From Allodiplogaster sudhausi (lineage: Eukaryota; Nematoda; Chromadorea; Rhabditida; Diplogasteridae): 64,000 nt of DNA. The notes below the pieces were generated by a model. That model searched no databases. It was not told the DNA's origin and was given only the letters and a program-made list of their open reading frames with translations. Of this stretch, positions 12,886-23,326 are shown in pieces (within the stretch, counting starts at the first letter, position 1; every line of letters starts with the position of its first letter). Position numbers and translations under genes: made by a program. The stretch lies in NCBI GenBank assembly GCA_945643635.1, contig CALZFC010000056.1:1466001-1530000 (forward strand), given 5' to 3'.

Positions 12886-13207
12886 GCTTCGACTCTCACT
12901 TCATACAATAGAACCAGTGATTTGGTCACAGCCCTCTAGTGAAATCGTACTTGAGATGTACTTCTCGCAGAGCGAAGGCCGACCTCGTCCCCACCGTGGA
13001 GGAATGCCGATGATGGGAATGGCACCTGCGGGAGGTCTTCATCCCCTTCCGCTTCCTCCTCCCCTTCCACTCCACTCCCCTCTCTCTGTACATTCTGATG
13101 CCGACTCTTACATGCTTGCGCCTTCACTTCTAACTGAATCTGACCTTCCTTTCCTTGATCCTCATCGAAAACTCGAAACTCAGACTAGAGAAGAAGTTAT
13201 ATACTAA
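11994..13207 (+). CDS. Single-pass membrane protein with cysteine cluster and proline-rich tail
   Basis: The protein starts at ATG 11994 with a short PPPPE-containing segment, then one long Leu/Ala/Ile-rich membrane helix (about residues 24-46, ending FLAKQ). A juxtamembrane RFCCCRNKKK motif follows, typical of a palmitoylated cytosolic border, then an STYKTIDPIYVVTPPQ segment with possible phosphotyrosine sites. Later exons in agreeing phase are about 12417-12615 (Ser/Gly/Pro-rich, ending MRIQR before GTCAGC), 12694-12820 (MQSEAIRRGERV..., donor GTATGG) and 12971-13207 (MPMMGMAPAGG, proline-rich, ending EEVIY). The intron before the last exon holds (CT)n then (CTAT)n. The junction near 12390-12417 is not settled in phase. 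I do not recognise the family; a type I receptor or adaptor is possible, with upstream exons supplying the ectodomain. Confidence 0.55.
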
Positions 13208-14080
13208 CAAGTTAAAATATTCACGAGTTTTTGCATTTTTCGTTCTCCTCCAACTATTTCATTTTCTTCCTCTATAATATGCTGAAAGACATCACAGTTT
13301 TTATTACTGTCATTTATTTTAGTATTCATAAACCGAAGCATTCACAAGATTTATAAGATCTCCTCATTTAAAAGTCGTTTAGTTCTAAAGGTGTTGTAAT
13401 AAGGTAAGATCTCTTCGTGCTCTAAATTGTTGCGTGCCTGTTGTCCCTGTTCTCTTTCCTCCCTTTCTTTCTTTGCTCAATTCTGCTAACTCCATAACAT
13501 TACACGCTCATTTCTTCATATTTTTGATCAACACAACAAAAAGAAAACACATTGTAGTCGAGATAATTGTATATTCGTTTACCACAAACCCTCCCGATGT
13601 CCGATTGACCGTCCTCTGAAAAATCCTTAGGATTGGTTTCCTTTGGATTCCTTTGAAACGAATTGGTTGTGTAAAGTGAATCCTAACAAAGTGCTAAATT
13701 CCTACTGGCGGGAAACATGTGGTTAAAAGACCAAGAAAAATGTATGCACAACGAATGAACGAAGCTTCTGCTTGCGAAAGGCTGGTGAAAAGGACGCTTA
13801 TTCGTCTGAGATTATGGGAATAGGCAATTAAGAATGCTTTTTTTTCTGCTCTTTCAAATGCAACCTTGCTCGACTCGAAATTCATCCTCTCAGCTAAGAA
13901 CGAATGACTCGCGTCTACGTTTGTATGTACATACAGCCGTTTTTCGTGAAAGCCACCGCCAACATTTATAGTGCGTCAATAACTTTTCCGAAAAGTCACC
14001 CTACGCACATAATTTCCTCACATAACGTTTGTTCGCTTATACCCAAGGAATCCAGACGGTGGAAGTGTTTGGAGGCGACC
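13208..14080. other. AT-rich spacer
   Basis: Sequence between the membrane protein and the RNA-binding protein genes. It probably contains the 3' UTR of the first and the promoter and 5' UTR of the second. No further gene is evident. Confidence 0.5.
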
Positions 14081-16374
14081 ATGACAGGTATCGTTTTAGT
14101 TAGCACTCTTACTTCTGAAATGGTCTTTAACTTAAGATTATCCATCGTGGAGCGACGATAGTGGTTGGTATGGAAATGGGGGAAGCGGAGGTGGATATGG
14201 AGGAGATGGAGGTGGCTATGGATACGGGGCTGTTCCTCAGCAAACGGCAGGCACTGGTATCTTCTACCTATTTCATTTCCTGGGACCCTGTGCTCATTCA
14301 TTTTGATTTGCTTATTCTGCTTTTGGAAGAATTGAACCCGTGGTCGATGAATGGTAGTGATATTTTTAATAGTTCAACCTAATGAATGAGTTTTACAGTC
14401 ACTAATAATTGTTGAACATTAAATCAGTCTACGGCAACGCACGACCACAGTTCTCCGAAGATGGCAGAGGCGCTCCCTACTCGACTCTGCTTAACAAGTC
14501 AATTCTTTCGCTCTATGTCATGGAAAAGATAGCATTACCTATTTCTTGATTTAAGACACATACTCCTTTTTGTTTTAGAGTGGGACCCGCGGCCATCAAC
14601 AAAGACATAAGCTATGACACGAGTTCGCGTGACCCCGCAATGCTCAGGTTCCTATTCTTTTCTTCCTTCCCTACTCATTTTAGGTAGCACTTTCTACGAA
14701 TTTTAACGAATAAAAACCTTCAGAGCGCGAGTTTTCCTGGGAAATATTCTGAAAGGTCCAATTATACGCGAAGATATCATCGAACTCTTCCGGTCCTTCG
14801 GAACGATCCTCGCCTGCACTCTACTCAAGGTTTTTAAGGGAAGATGTAGAAGTATTGATGAAGTATTCTTTGTTGGAGGGCTACGCGTTTATTCAATTCG
14901 GGTCGGCGGCGGAGGCGGATGCTGCATGCGAGGAGTTGAACGGGAAACGATGGAAGGGAGTTATGATTGGTCAGTCTTCCTCTTTCTTTCTTCACATGGT
15001 CAGTCTTCCTCTTTCATTCTTTGTGTTCTCATGTTTCTACCATCATTTATCACCGTTCAACATTTTTAATTTTATTTTCAAATTTTAAGAGATTTCTTTT
15101 TTTTCCTGCCGCGGAGCCTTTTTATTTTTATTTTTTTTTTGTTGTTGCGATTTTTGTGTTGTGAACGATGGTATGACTAGTGGGAAATGGAAGCGAGCAC
15201 TTGCAGATGTTCACCTGGCAATGGAAGGATATGGCAAGAAGTTCGTCTTGGTCTCATTTCTTCTTCTCTTTGGCAAATCGCCTGCTTTTTCTCATGATTC
15301 CATCACGAATTTTTCTTCAAAATATCATTACTCTTTTACTATTTCCAATTTTTTTTTCTGACATAGGTCGACATTTTTGGGAATTTCAAATAAGGCATGT
15401 CAATTTAGGTCTAGGACGGCCATGTAATATATGGTTCGATAATAATGATTAATTTTGTAGGCGCAAGCCACCCCCACCCGAGGAGAATCCAACATTCAAG
15501 AAACGAGATCAATTCGGCGTGTCAGTTTTATTAATTTTTCTCTTCCTTAAGATAAGATAAATTATTCAGTGTGATTGAATTTCTTGGGCGTATTTATTGT
15601 AGAAACAATATTAACACGAAAATTGACAGTGGACGTGGAGGGATGCGTGGTGGAATAGGCGGTGGACGGGGTGGAGGAGGAGCCTTCTGGGGAAGAGGAG
15701 GGCTCTCGGGTTCTTGTGCTTCTTCCAACCACCTTCCTCCCTCCAACGCCCCTCATTACAAAGACAATGAAGAGAGGAACGAACTGGATGTCAATCGGAG
15801 GAATAGCGAAGCTGCCTCTCTTGACTTCACCACGAAAGGCGACATGGTGGAGAATGGTTCGTTCATTTAGTGACTCTAACCACGAGGTCCAATATACCAT
15901 GGGAACATCATCTGTTTACACTAGTCTACCGCAGCATGAACGCTTCGTTAACCTTTTGACATATCTCTGCCCTTATTTCCAGAGATGGCTGACACTCTCA
16001 TCTGCGGAACTTGTCGCTATATCACAAACGACTTCGTTACCTTCAGAGAACATCGCAAGAAGCCTTGCAGTAAACCGAAGGATGAGAGTCCGTGCAAGAA
16101 CGAGAGAGAGAGGGAGAGAGAAGGAAAGAATAATCCTTGTTGAGTGGAGCCGCCGGTTCTCCGTTGTGCCTCTTGCGGTCTCCGCTTCCTGTCTGCCTGG
16201 ACAATGCTGCTCCATCTAACCGAGTTCCATCGCATGCAGCTCTTTAAGCCGGACTATTCACAAGTTCTTCTCTTTCATATTTATAGCTTTTCTTCACCGG
16301 ATTATTAAAACTACATTTTTAAGATATATATTTGTCCTCCTTTCTCAGCAAAATCCCCTCACGCTTTCTCTTTG

Positions 16375-16406
<32 letters not shown>

Positions 16407-16581
16407 CCACTTCCTTTCTCTATATCTCTCATCTTTTCTTGTACACTTGCTTTCTTCAGTTATAGCCGTTAGATAATTATTGTGGTCCTTTTAGGCAGCA
16501 ATCGATAAGGCGAAGCTGGAGGCGGAGAAGTTGAAGGCGGCGATGGCGAGCAAGGCGCCCCCTGTCAGACTCGTTCCATGA
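14081..16581 (+). CDS. RRM protein with Gly-rich regions and C2H2-like zinc fingers (hnRNP C-like RRM)
   Basis: A predicted nuclear RNA-binding protein. Translation appears to start in a 7-nt coding segment (ATGACAG, 14081-14087) that joins in phase to 14137-14256, giving MTDYPSWSDDSGWYG followed by a Gly/Tyr-rich GNGGSGGGYGGDGGGYGYG tract. Exons near 14429-14499 and 14580-14648 lead into the RRM: RVFLGNI (RNP2-like) at about 14725 and GYAFIQF (RNP1-like) at about 14879, the two halves split by an intron. Later exons carry a PPPPEENPTFKKRDQFG linker (about 15460-15520), an RGG-type tract (about 15600-15715), and two finger-like segments, ICGTC...FREHRKKPC (about 15990-16065) and LRCASC...LHLTEFH (about 16155-16235). 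The final exon, 16498-16581, encodes AAIDKAKLEAEKLKAAMASK and ends PVRLVP. The RRM resembles hnRNP C/RALY. The exact orthologue is not known, and exon joins after 15000 are approximate. Confidence 0.68.
16380..16408. repeat. (CT)n microsatellite in an intron
   Basis: A short CT run in the last intron of the RRM gene, upstream of the final exon. Confidence 0.8.
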
Positions 16582-17148
16582 CACAGTCGTCTTTCTTAGT
16601 ATATTATTCGGCTAATTATTGATGCACGGGTTTGGTGATTGATTTAACCGAAGTTAAAAGCTTCTAGACAGGCCTTTCGCACTACCCTCATCAATTACTA
16701 AATTAGACGCGGAGCTTTCATTCCAATTAGATGCATGCATCATGACGATTTGGAAAGAATTAGGCAAAAATGGAATAGTGATATCTGGCTGAAAGTTTGG
16801 ATGCGAACCGAGTAGCCAAGGAAGGAAGGTCAAGGCTTAGGCAGTAGTAAGGAAGCCGAATTGGAAAACATGCACGCCGAGTAGCCATTTCGAAGCAGTT
16901 GTGCATACGGAGGATTAAGAGGAATCAGCGTGAAGTTGGTGGTCGAAGGGGGGAGTGTCATGAGTGAACGAATTAGTCAACAAGCGTAGCTGAGTAGCCG
17001 AGAGAACGTGGCTCTGAGTGGGGTTCCCTATCCCTCCATATCTTTTCATGCCCCACAAGGATTTTTTTCGGGTTCGTTTATCATATGGTTTGATATTTTG
17101 TGTATATTTTAAACACAGAGAGAAAATAAGTTGTGGATGATTTCAGAA
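16582..17148. other. 3' flank of the RRM gene
   Basis: No gene seen. The phrase 'cgagtagcc' or a close variant occurs about four times between 16807 and 17000 (for example GAACCGAGTAGCC, GCCGAGTAGCC, GCTGAGTAGCCG), hinting at a degraded dispersed motif. Confidence 0.35.
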
Positions 17149-17368
17149 CGTGGATGACGAGAGAATATTCCAACCAAGACTTGAAAGTGTCAAGACGGAA
17201 TCGAGTGATGAATTGCAAGTGATAGGAGGGGGAAGAGTCTCGGCCGGACTGGCTCCCCCTTCCCTTGCTGCTCCTGCTGAGAAGATGTCCACAGGGGCAG
17301 ATTACAACGAGGACGAGGATGACGATGATGTGGTTGCCATTGGCACGATCCCCACTCTCGGTTGCTGA
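17149..17368 (+). CDS. Orphan acidic 3'-terminal exon
   Basis: After a good acceptor (GATGATTTCAG), an open frame of about 72 codons runs to a stop at 17366. It begins NVDDERIFQPRLESVKTESS and ends with an acidic DYNEDEDDDDVVAIGTIPTLGC tail. VKTES resembles a SUMO-site consensus (psi-K-x-E). It may be an alternative last exon of the RRM gene or the last exon of a separate gene whose earlier exons I did not find. The acidic composition and the acceptor are the only support. Confidence 0.4.
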
Positions 17369-17655
17369 TCCCTCCTTCCTTCTTCCAACTCTCTTCATCC
17401 CTTCTTCATTTATGCTATGTACTTATTCTTTTTATAATTCGATATTTGGTTAATAATGATTTCTTATAGGTTTTCGCTCGGCTAATTATAAATATTTCAA
17501 GAAAGACTAACAATAAGCACACTGCTTAGTCATGTATTCTCTGTCTGTTAATTAGAATAACTTCTGCATTTTACAGACATAAGTTATGGAAGTTGAAATG
17601 AAATGTGGATTCAAAGCGAAGAGAGCGCAGACTTGAGATTGCACTGAGAAGGAAG

Positions 17656-18325
17656 TTAAAGATGGGAAGTCTGCGTGGCTGCGAAGCTGCGACGGGCCAG
17701 GAAAGGAAGAGGCGACCACTTCACTCCGCCCAGGACAATCTCACGGAACTCCGTGTTCAGGAAGGCGTACAACACTGGGTTCGACACGCACGAAGTCATG
17801 GCTGTGCTGGACATGAAGGGATCAGAGAAGGGAGGAGAGACGAATTGAGGAGAGGGATATAGAAGAGGGACTGAGAAATGAGAGAGGGAGAAAGGGAGGA
17901 GAGACTCACAAGTGCGTCATGAGAGACACCAGATACGTGTAGTCGTCTTCCCCAAAGGTTAACAGCTTCCAGTTGTCGTCATCCAATTCAGTGAGCAGGT
18001 TGATAATGTTGTGAGGCAGAGAGGTTGTACCAAAGAGGACCACCTGTGAAGAGAGAGAGAGAGAGAGAAAGATAAGACAAACCATGGACGCGAGGATCAC
18101 TGTGACCCTCCGTCTCTGCGCGAGTACAGTTTTCTTCTGCTCGATGAGGTGTTCAAGCTGAAATAATATCTATCGCTGGATCCTCAGAGTTCAAATGGCG
18201 AGAGGGTCTTTCTTTCTGGATTTAACTTCTTTCCGCTGGTGGGAGGCTTCTCCCTCTCTCTCTCTCTTACTCTCACTCTCTACATTGAAGCAGCTCTCTC
18301 TGATCGGGGTAGTCTCCCCTCTCTC

Positions 18326-18377
<52 letters not shown>

Positions 18378-18904
18378 CATTGAACCTGTTCCCTCTGCTG
18401 GTGAGAGTCTCCTCCAGCAGTGGAAGCCAGGACATACAGCAGATTGGCTTGCTGTGCAATAGAAGTCAGCCGAGAGTGTGCTCCACGTCGCAGAAAGGAG
18501 AAGATCTTCATGTCAATTCACTTTTGTTTTCCCATTTTGTGTTCTTTTTTGTCGTTTAAATACGACTTTAGTAATAAAAATATCACAAGAGAACCAGAGG
18601 GCTAGTGGATTCCGCTTTGAGAAGCTCGGGCAAATCTGGAAAATCTTTTTTTCGAAACGGAATCCTCTAGCATTCTGGTTCTCTGGTGACATTAACGTGT
18701 AATCGAGGCCTAACAATAGAGGAGACTTGCCGCGTGATAACAGATGGTAATAATGGTGAAGGGGAGAGCGAACTGGATGAGCAGAACGAAAACGGTGTAC
18801 ACACGCTTCGAGTGCACGTTCGGCCACCGCTCGGTACAGAACTTGCCGCAGATGCCTAGTGGTTTCTGTCACTCACTACGCTATGGTAAGAAAGGTGACA
18901 GATG

Positions 18905-18937
<33 letters not shown>

Positions 18938-19728
18938 CAGACAGACACAGACAGACAGACTGAAGAGATGAAGCAAACCAGAAATAGATTAGAAAACCGG
19001 GGTTATTATGAAGTGAATGTTGAAAGTTGTAGAGTTGGTAAACCTTTGTAGGTGCGCATGCGCATGTGAAAGACATAGGGAAGAGTAGCGAGGATAGAAA
19101 CAGTCCATAGAAGGAGAGTGATGCGGATTGCGTGTCGCTTGCGGAGGGGATGGCCTGAATCTATCGCGTCTTCCGTGCTTGGCTTCCCCAACCAACCGGG
19201 TGCAATGACAACTCGGAAGTATCTGTCAATGGCGATGGCACACAGGGAGAAGGTTCCGATGAACACTCCTATCCCTTGTATCGCTCCCACTATTCGACAC
19301 AGAAACAAACCGAAGAACCTCGAAACAACGAATCTTCGGTTTGCTACTTTCAGAGGGATCTTGCAACGCTACTTTCAGAGGGATCTTGCAACGTACCACT
19401 GCTTGTTGATGTGAGTGATGGGAGTGAGTGGAATGGAGAGGAGACAGAGGATGACATCACTGATCCCCAGATTGACAATGAAGATGTTCTGGACACTCTG
19501 CAGACTGCGATGTCGCAGAGTAGTCACCACGAGGACGATGTTCCCTTGCAACCACTCTCTGTTGGTATGATAAAAGATGAAAGAGTGAGAGGAACCAGCC
19601 AAGCCAAGAACGAAGACAAAAGAGTAGGCAATGCCGAAGAGAAAGGCAGTGGACGGGTGGTTCGAGGGATCAGGAAAGATATCCGAATAAGCACGGCAGA
19701 CGTGAGCGGATGATGAATTCGTCTCCAT
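17656..19728 (-). CDS. Rhodopsin-class GPCR, neuropeptide Y/F receptor-like
   Basis: A seven-helix receptor for a peptide ligand, at the plasma membrane. Start chosen at METNSSSAH (19728); NSS gives an N-glycosylation site before TM1, and an in-frame ATG lies seven codons upstream. Exon 1 (19393-19728) covers TM1 and TM2 (NIFIVNLGISDVILCLLSIP) and ends at QWY, before the ECL1/TM3 cysteine. Exon 2 (to about 19046) has FLCRIVGAIQGIGVFIG, the AIDRY motif (DRY box) and TM4. Exon 3 (about 18725-18858) has ECL2 and TM5 (VYTVFVLLIQFALPFTII). Then come LEHLIEQKKTVLAQRRRVTV (ICL3/TM6 start), GTTSLPHNIINLL, and TM7 SNPVLYAFLNTEF, an NPxxY motif in its SNPVLYAF form. The C-tail ends ATQTSHL. QWY-FLCR, AIDRYFR and SNPVLYAFLN are typical of NPY/NPF and tachykinin-type receptors. 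Introns hold CT tracts. The exon 2 acceptor is not phase-resolved. Confidence 0.85.
18329..18374. repeat. (CT)n microsatellite in GPCR intron
   Basis: CT-rich tract inside an intron of the receptor gene, between the ICL3/TM6 exon and the TM5 exon. A second purine run, (GA)n, lies at 18906-18936 in the neighbouring intron. Confidence 0.9.
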
Positions 19729-20090
19729 CCTCTCTCTCGCTCTAAACAATTACAAATATGATTAATCCAACTGCTCAATGTCGTTCTTGGAACAAAAGTA
19801 TTCGATAAGAATTAATCTGAAGGCGAGAAAAAGAGTTACACGGATGTTACAGTATAAGATATTAGGGCGAGGGAAAGAGGAAGAAGCAAAGGCAGTGCAG
19901 AGTGCAAATGATGAAAGACTGGATGCGGACAGCGGAAAGCTTGTCGAAGAGACTGAATATATCATTCCCTCAAAATGCTAAAGAAACTGCTTCAATAAGT
20001 TCTCTTTCATACCATTTACTTGTCTCTATATCTCTCTCAATCTCTAATTTCTCTCTCGCTTGCTTCTTCTTTCTGTCTCTCGCTGTCAAC

Positions 20091-20136
<46 letters not shown>

Positions 20137-20280
20137 GTCTTACCGAACATGACATGAATATGCCGCGTTTAGCCAGCCATGAAAAGCTCTCTGTGAGAGA
20201 GAGAACTATCTCATTTCTACTCGTATAAAGAAAGATAATTCATCATGTGGAGATGTACATTCCAGTTACTTCAGGGTAAA
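19729..20280. other. 5' flank of the GPCR with (CT)n at 20095-20131
   Basis: Probable promoter side of the minus-strand receptor. It contains a CT microsatellite and no gene that I can support. Confidence 0.45.
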
Positions 20281-20283
20281 TAT

Positions 20284-20312
20284 ACAGTGCCGGTCAAAAT
20301 TCTATTAACTTT
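20284..20312 (+). mobile_element. Possible Tc1/mariner-type terminal repeat remnant
   Basis: The sequence ACAGTGCCGGTCAAAATTCT follows a TA and resembles the CAGTGCCGGTCAAAA ends of several Tc1/mariner transposons. I found no matching inverted copy within a few kilobases and no transposase, so it would be a relic. Confidence 0.3.
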
Positions 20313-20491
20313 TGGTTTTTCGTGCATAATTTCTTTCAAAGTTAGTGAAAGTTGATGAAATTTTCAGGGTTACTTTACTTTATTTACGGCATGAATAAGT
20401 CAGCACGTAGTAAAAACAGTATAGCATGAATTATTATGAGAAGAATGGGAAGTGAATGCAAGATAACATAAGTAAAATAATATGGTATTAC

Positions 20492-23326
20492 CTAAGGGCG
20501 AGGGAGAATATTGGGGGAAGATAGCTGATTGGGGATGGAGCAAGTTCTAGCAATGGAGTTAAATAATTTAGCGGACCTGATAAAAAAGGAATGGAGGCGT
20601 ATGTTGGACCTAGACAAGGGATAAAACAAATGAAAGGATAAGCCACGAGTGCGAGAATTGCGAAGATGGAAGTGGTGAGGGGACCGGGAAGATATCTTAC
20701 GGTGGCCAAAAATGAGGCGACGGGTGAGCGTAAAGTCCTTATCCTCGCGCCGCGAACGGAGGGAGGGGAGGCCAAGCGATAGATTGCGTTCCTCGCTGGG
20801 AGGGAGGATTGAGGTTGAGGAATAAGAGAGACAGCGGCGATAAATAAGCCGAGTTACATAATTTTGGACCTTTTCAAGAGCGCGAATATCTTTGAGAAGG
20901 CGGGGGAATAGACGGAGGTGCAATTTTCGAGAACAGAGCGGATGTAAATGGTGTATGCTGAGATAAGAATATCCTTATTGCGAGTGCGAAGGGCCCGAAA
21001 GATGGGATATGCTTTAGAGAGAGCCTTATTGGCAATAAGAGAGCAGTGGGGAGAGAAAGTAAGCTTAGAGTCAATAAGAATGCCAAGATCGCGAATAGAG
21101 TCGACAACTGGGAGAGGACGTCCATCGAGGATGTAGGAAAGAGAAGGATCGGGCTTACCAATATGGAGAACAGCACATTTATCAACGGCAAGGGGGAGCT
21201 GCCAAGTTTTGGCCCAATTATCAACAGAATTAATTGCAAGTTGCAAAGGAGATCGGGAGTGTTTGTTACTAAAAGACTTAAAAATTTTCAAATCGTCAGC
21301 GAAACAACGAGCGATGCAGAGGTGTGGGGAAACAACTTGGGGAGATCAGCTGTATAGAGCGTGAACAAGAGGGGACCTATAACAGTTCCCTGGGGGATAC
21401 CGCTATGAACTGGTCGAGGAGAGGAGAGAGAACTTCCTACACGTACAACAAATGTTCGACCGGAAAGAAATTCAGAAATCCAACTAACTACTTTGGAGGG
21501 AAGGGAAAAGTGTTTAAGTTTGTGAATAAGCTTTGGGTGGCTAACACGGTCAAAAGCCTTAGAATGATCGAAATAGACTACATCAGTGGATAAGCCATTG
21601 TGGAGGGAACTGGTCCAATGCTCAAGACAATCAAGAAGTTGAAATTCAATGGATCGGCGACGGCGAAAGCCATATTGCTCATCGGGGATGAGGTTGGACT
21701 CCTCACACCAGTTTAAGAGCTTACGACAAAGAAGCTTCTCAAATAAACGGGAGAACATGCATGTAATCGAAATGGGACGATAGTTGGAGGGATCGAAGAA
21801 GGGGGGTTTCTTTTTGATAGGAACAATGACAGAGCGTTTCCAAATAGACGGGATAGTACCAGTATTGTAAGAATAATTAAAAATATATTCTAAGGATTCG
21901 CTGATTGGAATACCTATTCTCTTAATGAAACTTATATTAAAGTTATCAGGGGTTCTGGAGTTTGAATTCGGCCAGGATTCTATAAGACGGAGTATATCAT
22001 GCCTAGCAAATACAAGCAGGAAAGATGGAGAATGGGAAGGAGGGGGAGTGGTGATAGTGGGGAGGATGCCGTCGTCGGCGGTAAAGGATTGTGCAAAAGT
22101 TGAAGCTAAAAGCTCGGCCTTGTCGGTGTCAGAGAAACAGTCTGGAAGAGGGGGACGAGCAAGGGTATCAACCCCACGCGGTTTAACTGATGTGCGATTT
22201 CTAATAAAGCGATAAAAAAGGGACATGTTCTTAGAAAGGATAATGTGTTTCTCAACATTACGGGAATACTTATCTACAGCCTTGATGTAAAGGGAGTTTG
22301 CCATAGAAAAATCGTCCTTAGTCTTCTGGGAGGGTTTTGAAACTGATAGTTGCCATAGGGAGAAACGTTTAATTTGGAGTCGTAAAATATGATCTGGGAG
22401 GCGAGAGCCATGGGGGCTGACACGCTTATACGGTACAAAAAGAGAATCAGCAATGTGAATGGCAGAGGAGAGTTGGTGGTACATGGATTCAACATCTGTG
22501 GTGGTGAAATGAGGGGAAGGGAAGCCTATATCAAGAAGAAATCTGTTGGCGGAAACATAATCAGCATTAGAATAATCTTTAATATAAGTAAAAGTGGGGC
22601 GAGCACAGGAAAGAGAAATATCAGCGTTAATAGCGGAGTGGTCAGAAGAGGAGAAAGGAGGGGAGACGCTCGTGTTGGTAACAAGACCGGGGTGTTGCAT
22701 AGTAAAAGATCTAAAAAGTGGTTGTTGCAAGTAGGTGCTGGGGTAAGCTGGACGAGTTGACAGGAGAGGGTGAAGTCGTAGAAGAGTTTGGACTGAGAAG
22801 AAATGGTTGGAAGGAGTGAAGAATTCCAAGAAAGATCAGGGAAATTAAAATCACCGGAGATGATGGATGGGTGAAGACATGTAGAGAGATCGCGAAGATT
22901 CTTAATGAGATCGGAATTAGGCCCGGCTAGACATGAGGGTGCGCGGTAAACTACAATAATGCGAATTGTGTGGGTATCAATAGAAAGATCTGCAGCTATC
23001 AGCTCGAAAGAATCTTTGATGGAAAGAGAAGATACAACCTTGGAAGATAAGGTGGAGTGGATAAGAATGGCAACGCCGCCTCCTTTTCTGCGAACTCTAT
23101 CTTGGCGGAGAACTATGTAGGAAGGATTTCCAGAAAGAAGAAAACTATCAGGCACTTTGGAGGAAAGCCAGGTCTCGGTAATGCAGATAATGGAAAAGGA
23201 GTTGGACAAAGCGATAGAAAGTTCCGCAGTCTTATTAAGAATTGAGCGGGAGTTGAAAGAATAAAGGGAGAGCAGAGAAGCAGCGGTTGAAGAGGAAATA
23301 GGATGCCTGCGAGAGAGATCATTCAA
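20492..23326 (-). pseudogene. Retrotransposon ORF2: endonuclease plus reverse transcriptase, frameshifted
   Basis: The endonuclease part (23326 to about 22690) shows LLSLYSFNSRSILNK, ICITETWL, GGGVAIL, VVYRAP and SGDFNFPDLSW, which are motifs of the EEP (APE-like) nuclease family. The RT part, in another frame (to 21288), shows NYRPISITCMFSRLFEKLL, VYFDHSKAFDRV and SGIPQGTVIGPLLF. The FADD catalytic box follows in a third frame near 21285-21305 (CFADDLKIF). The C-terminal segment continues after a further shift (KDIRALEKVQNYVTRLIYR). The order EN-RT without an RNase H domain fits the CR1/L2/Rex group. Confidence 0.88.
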
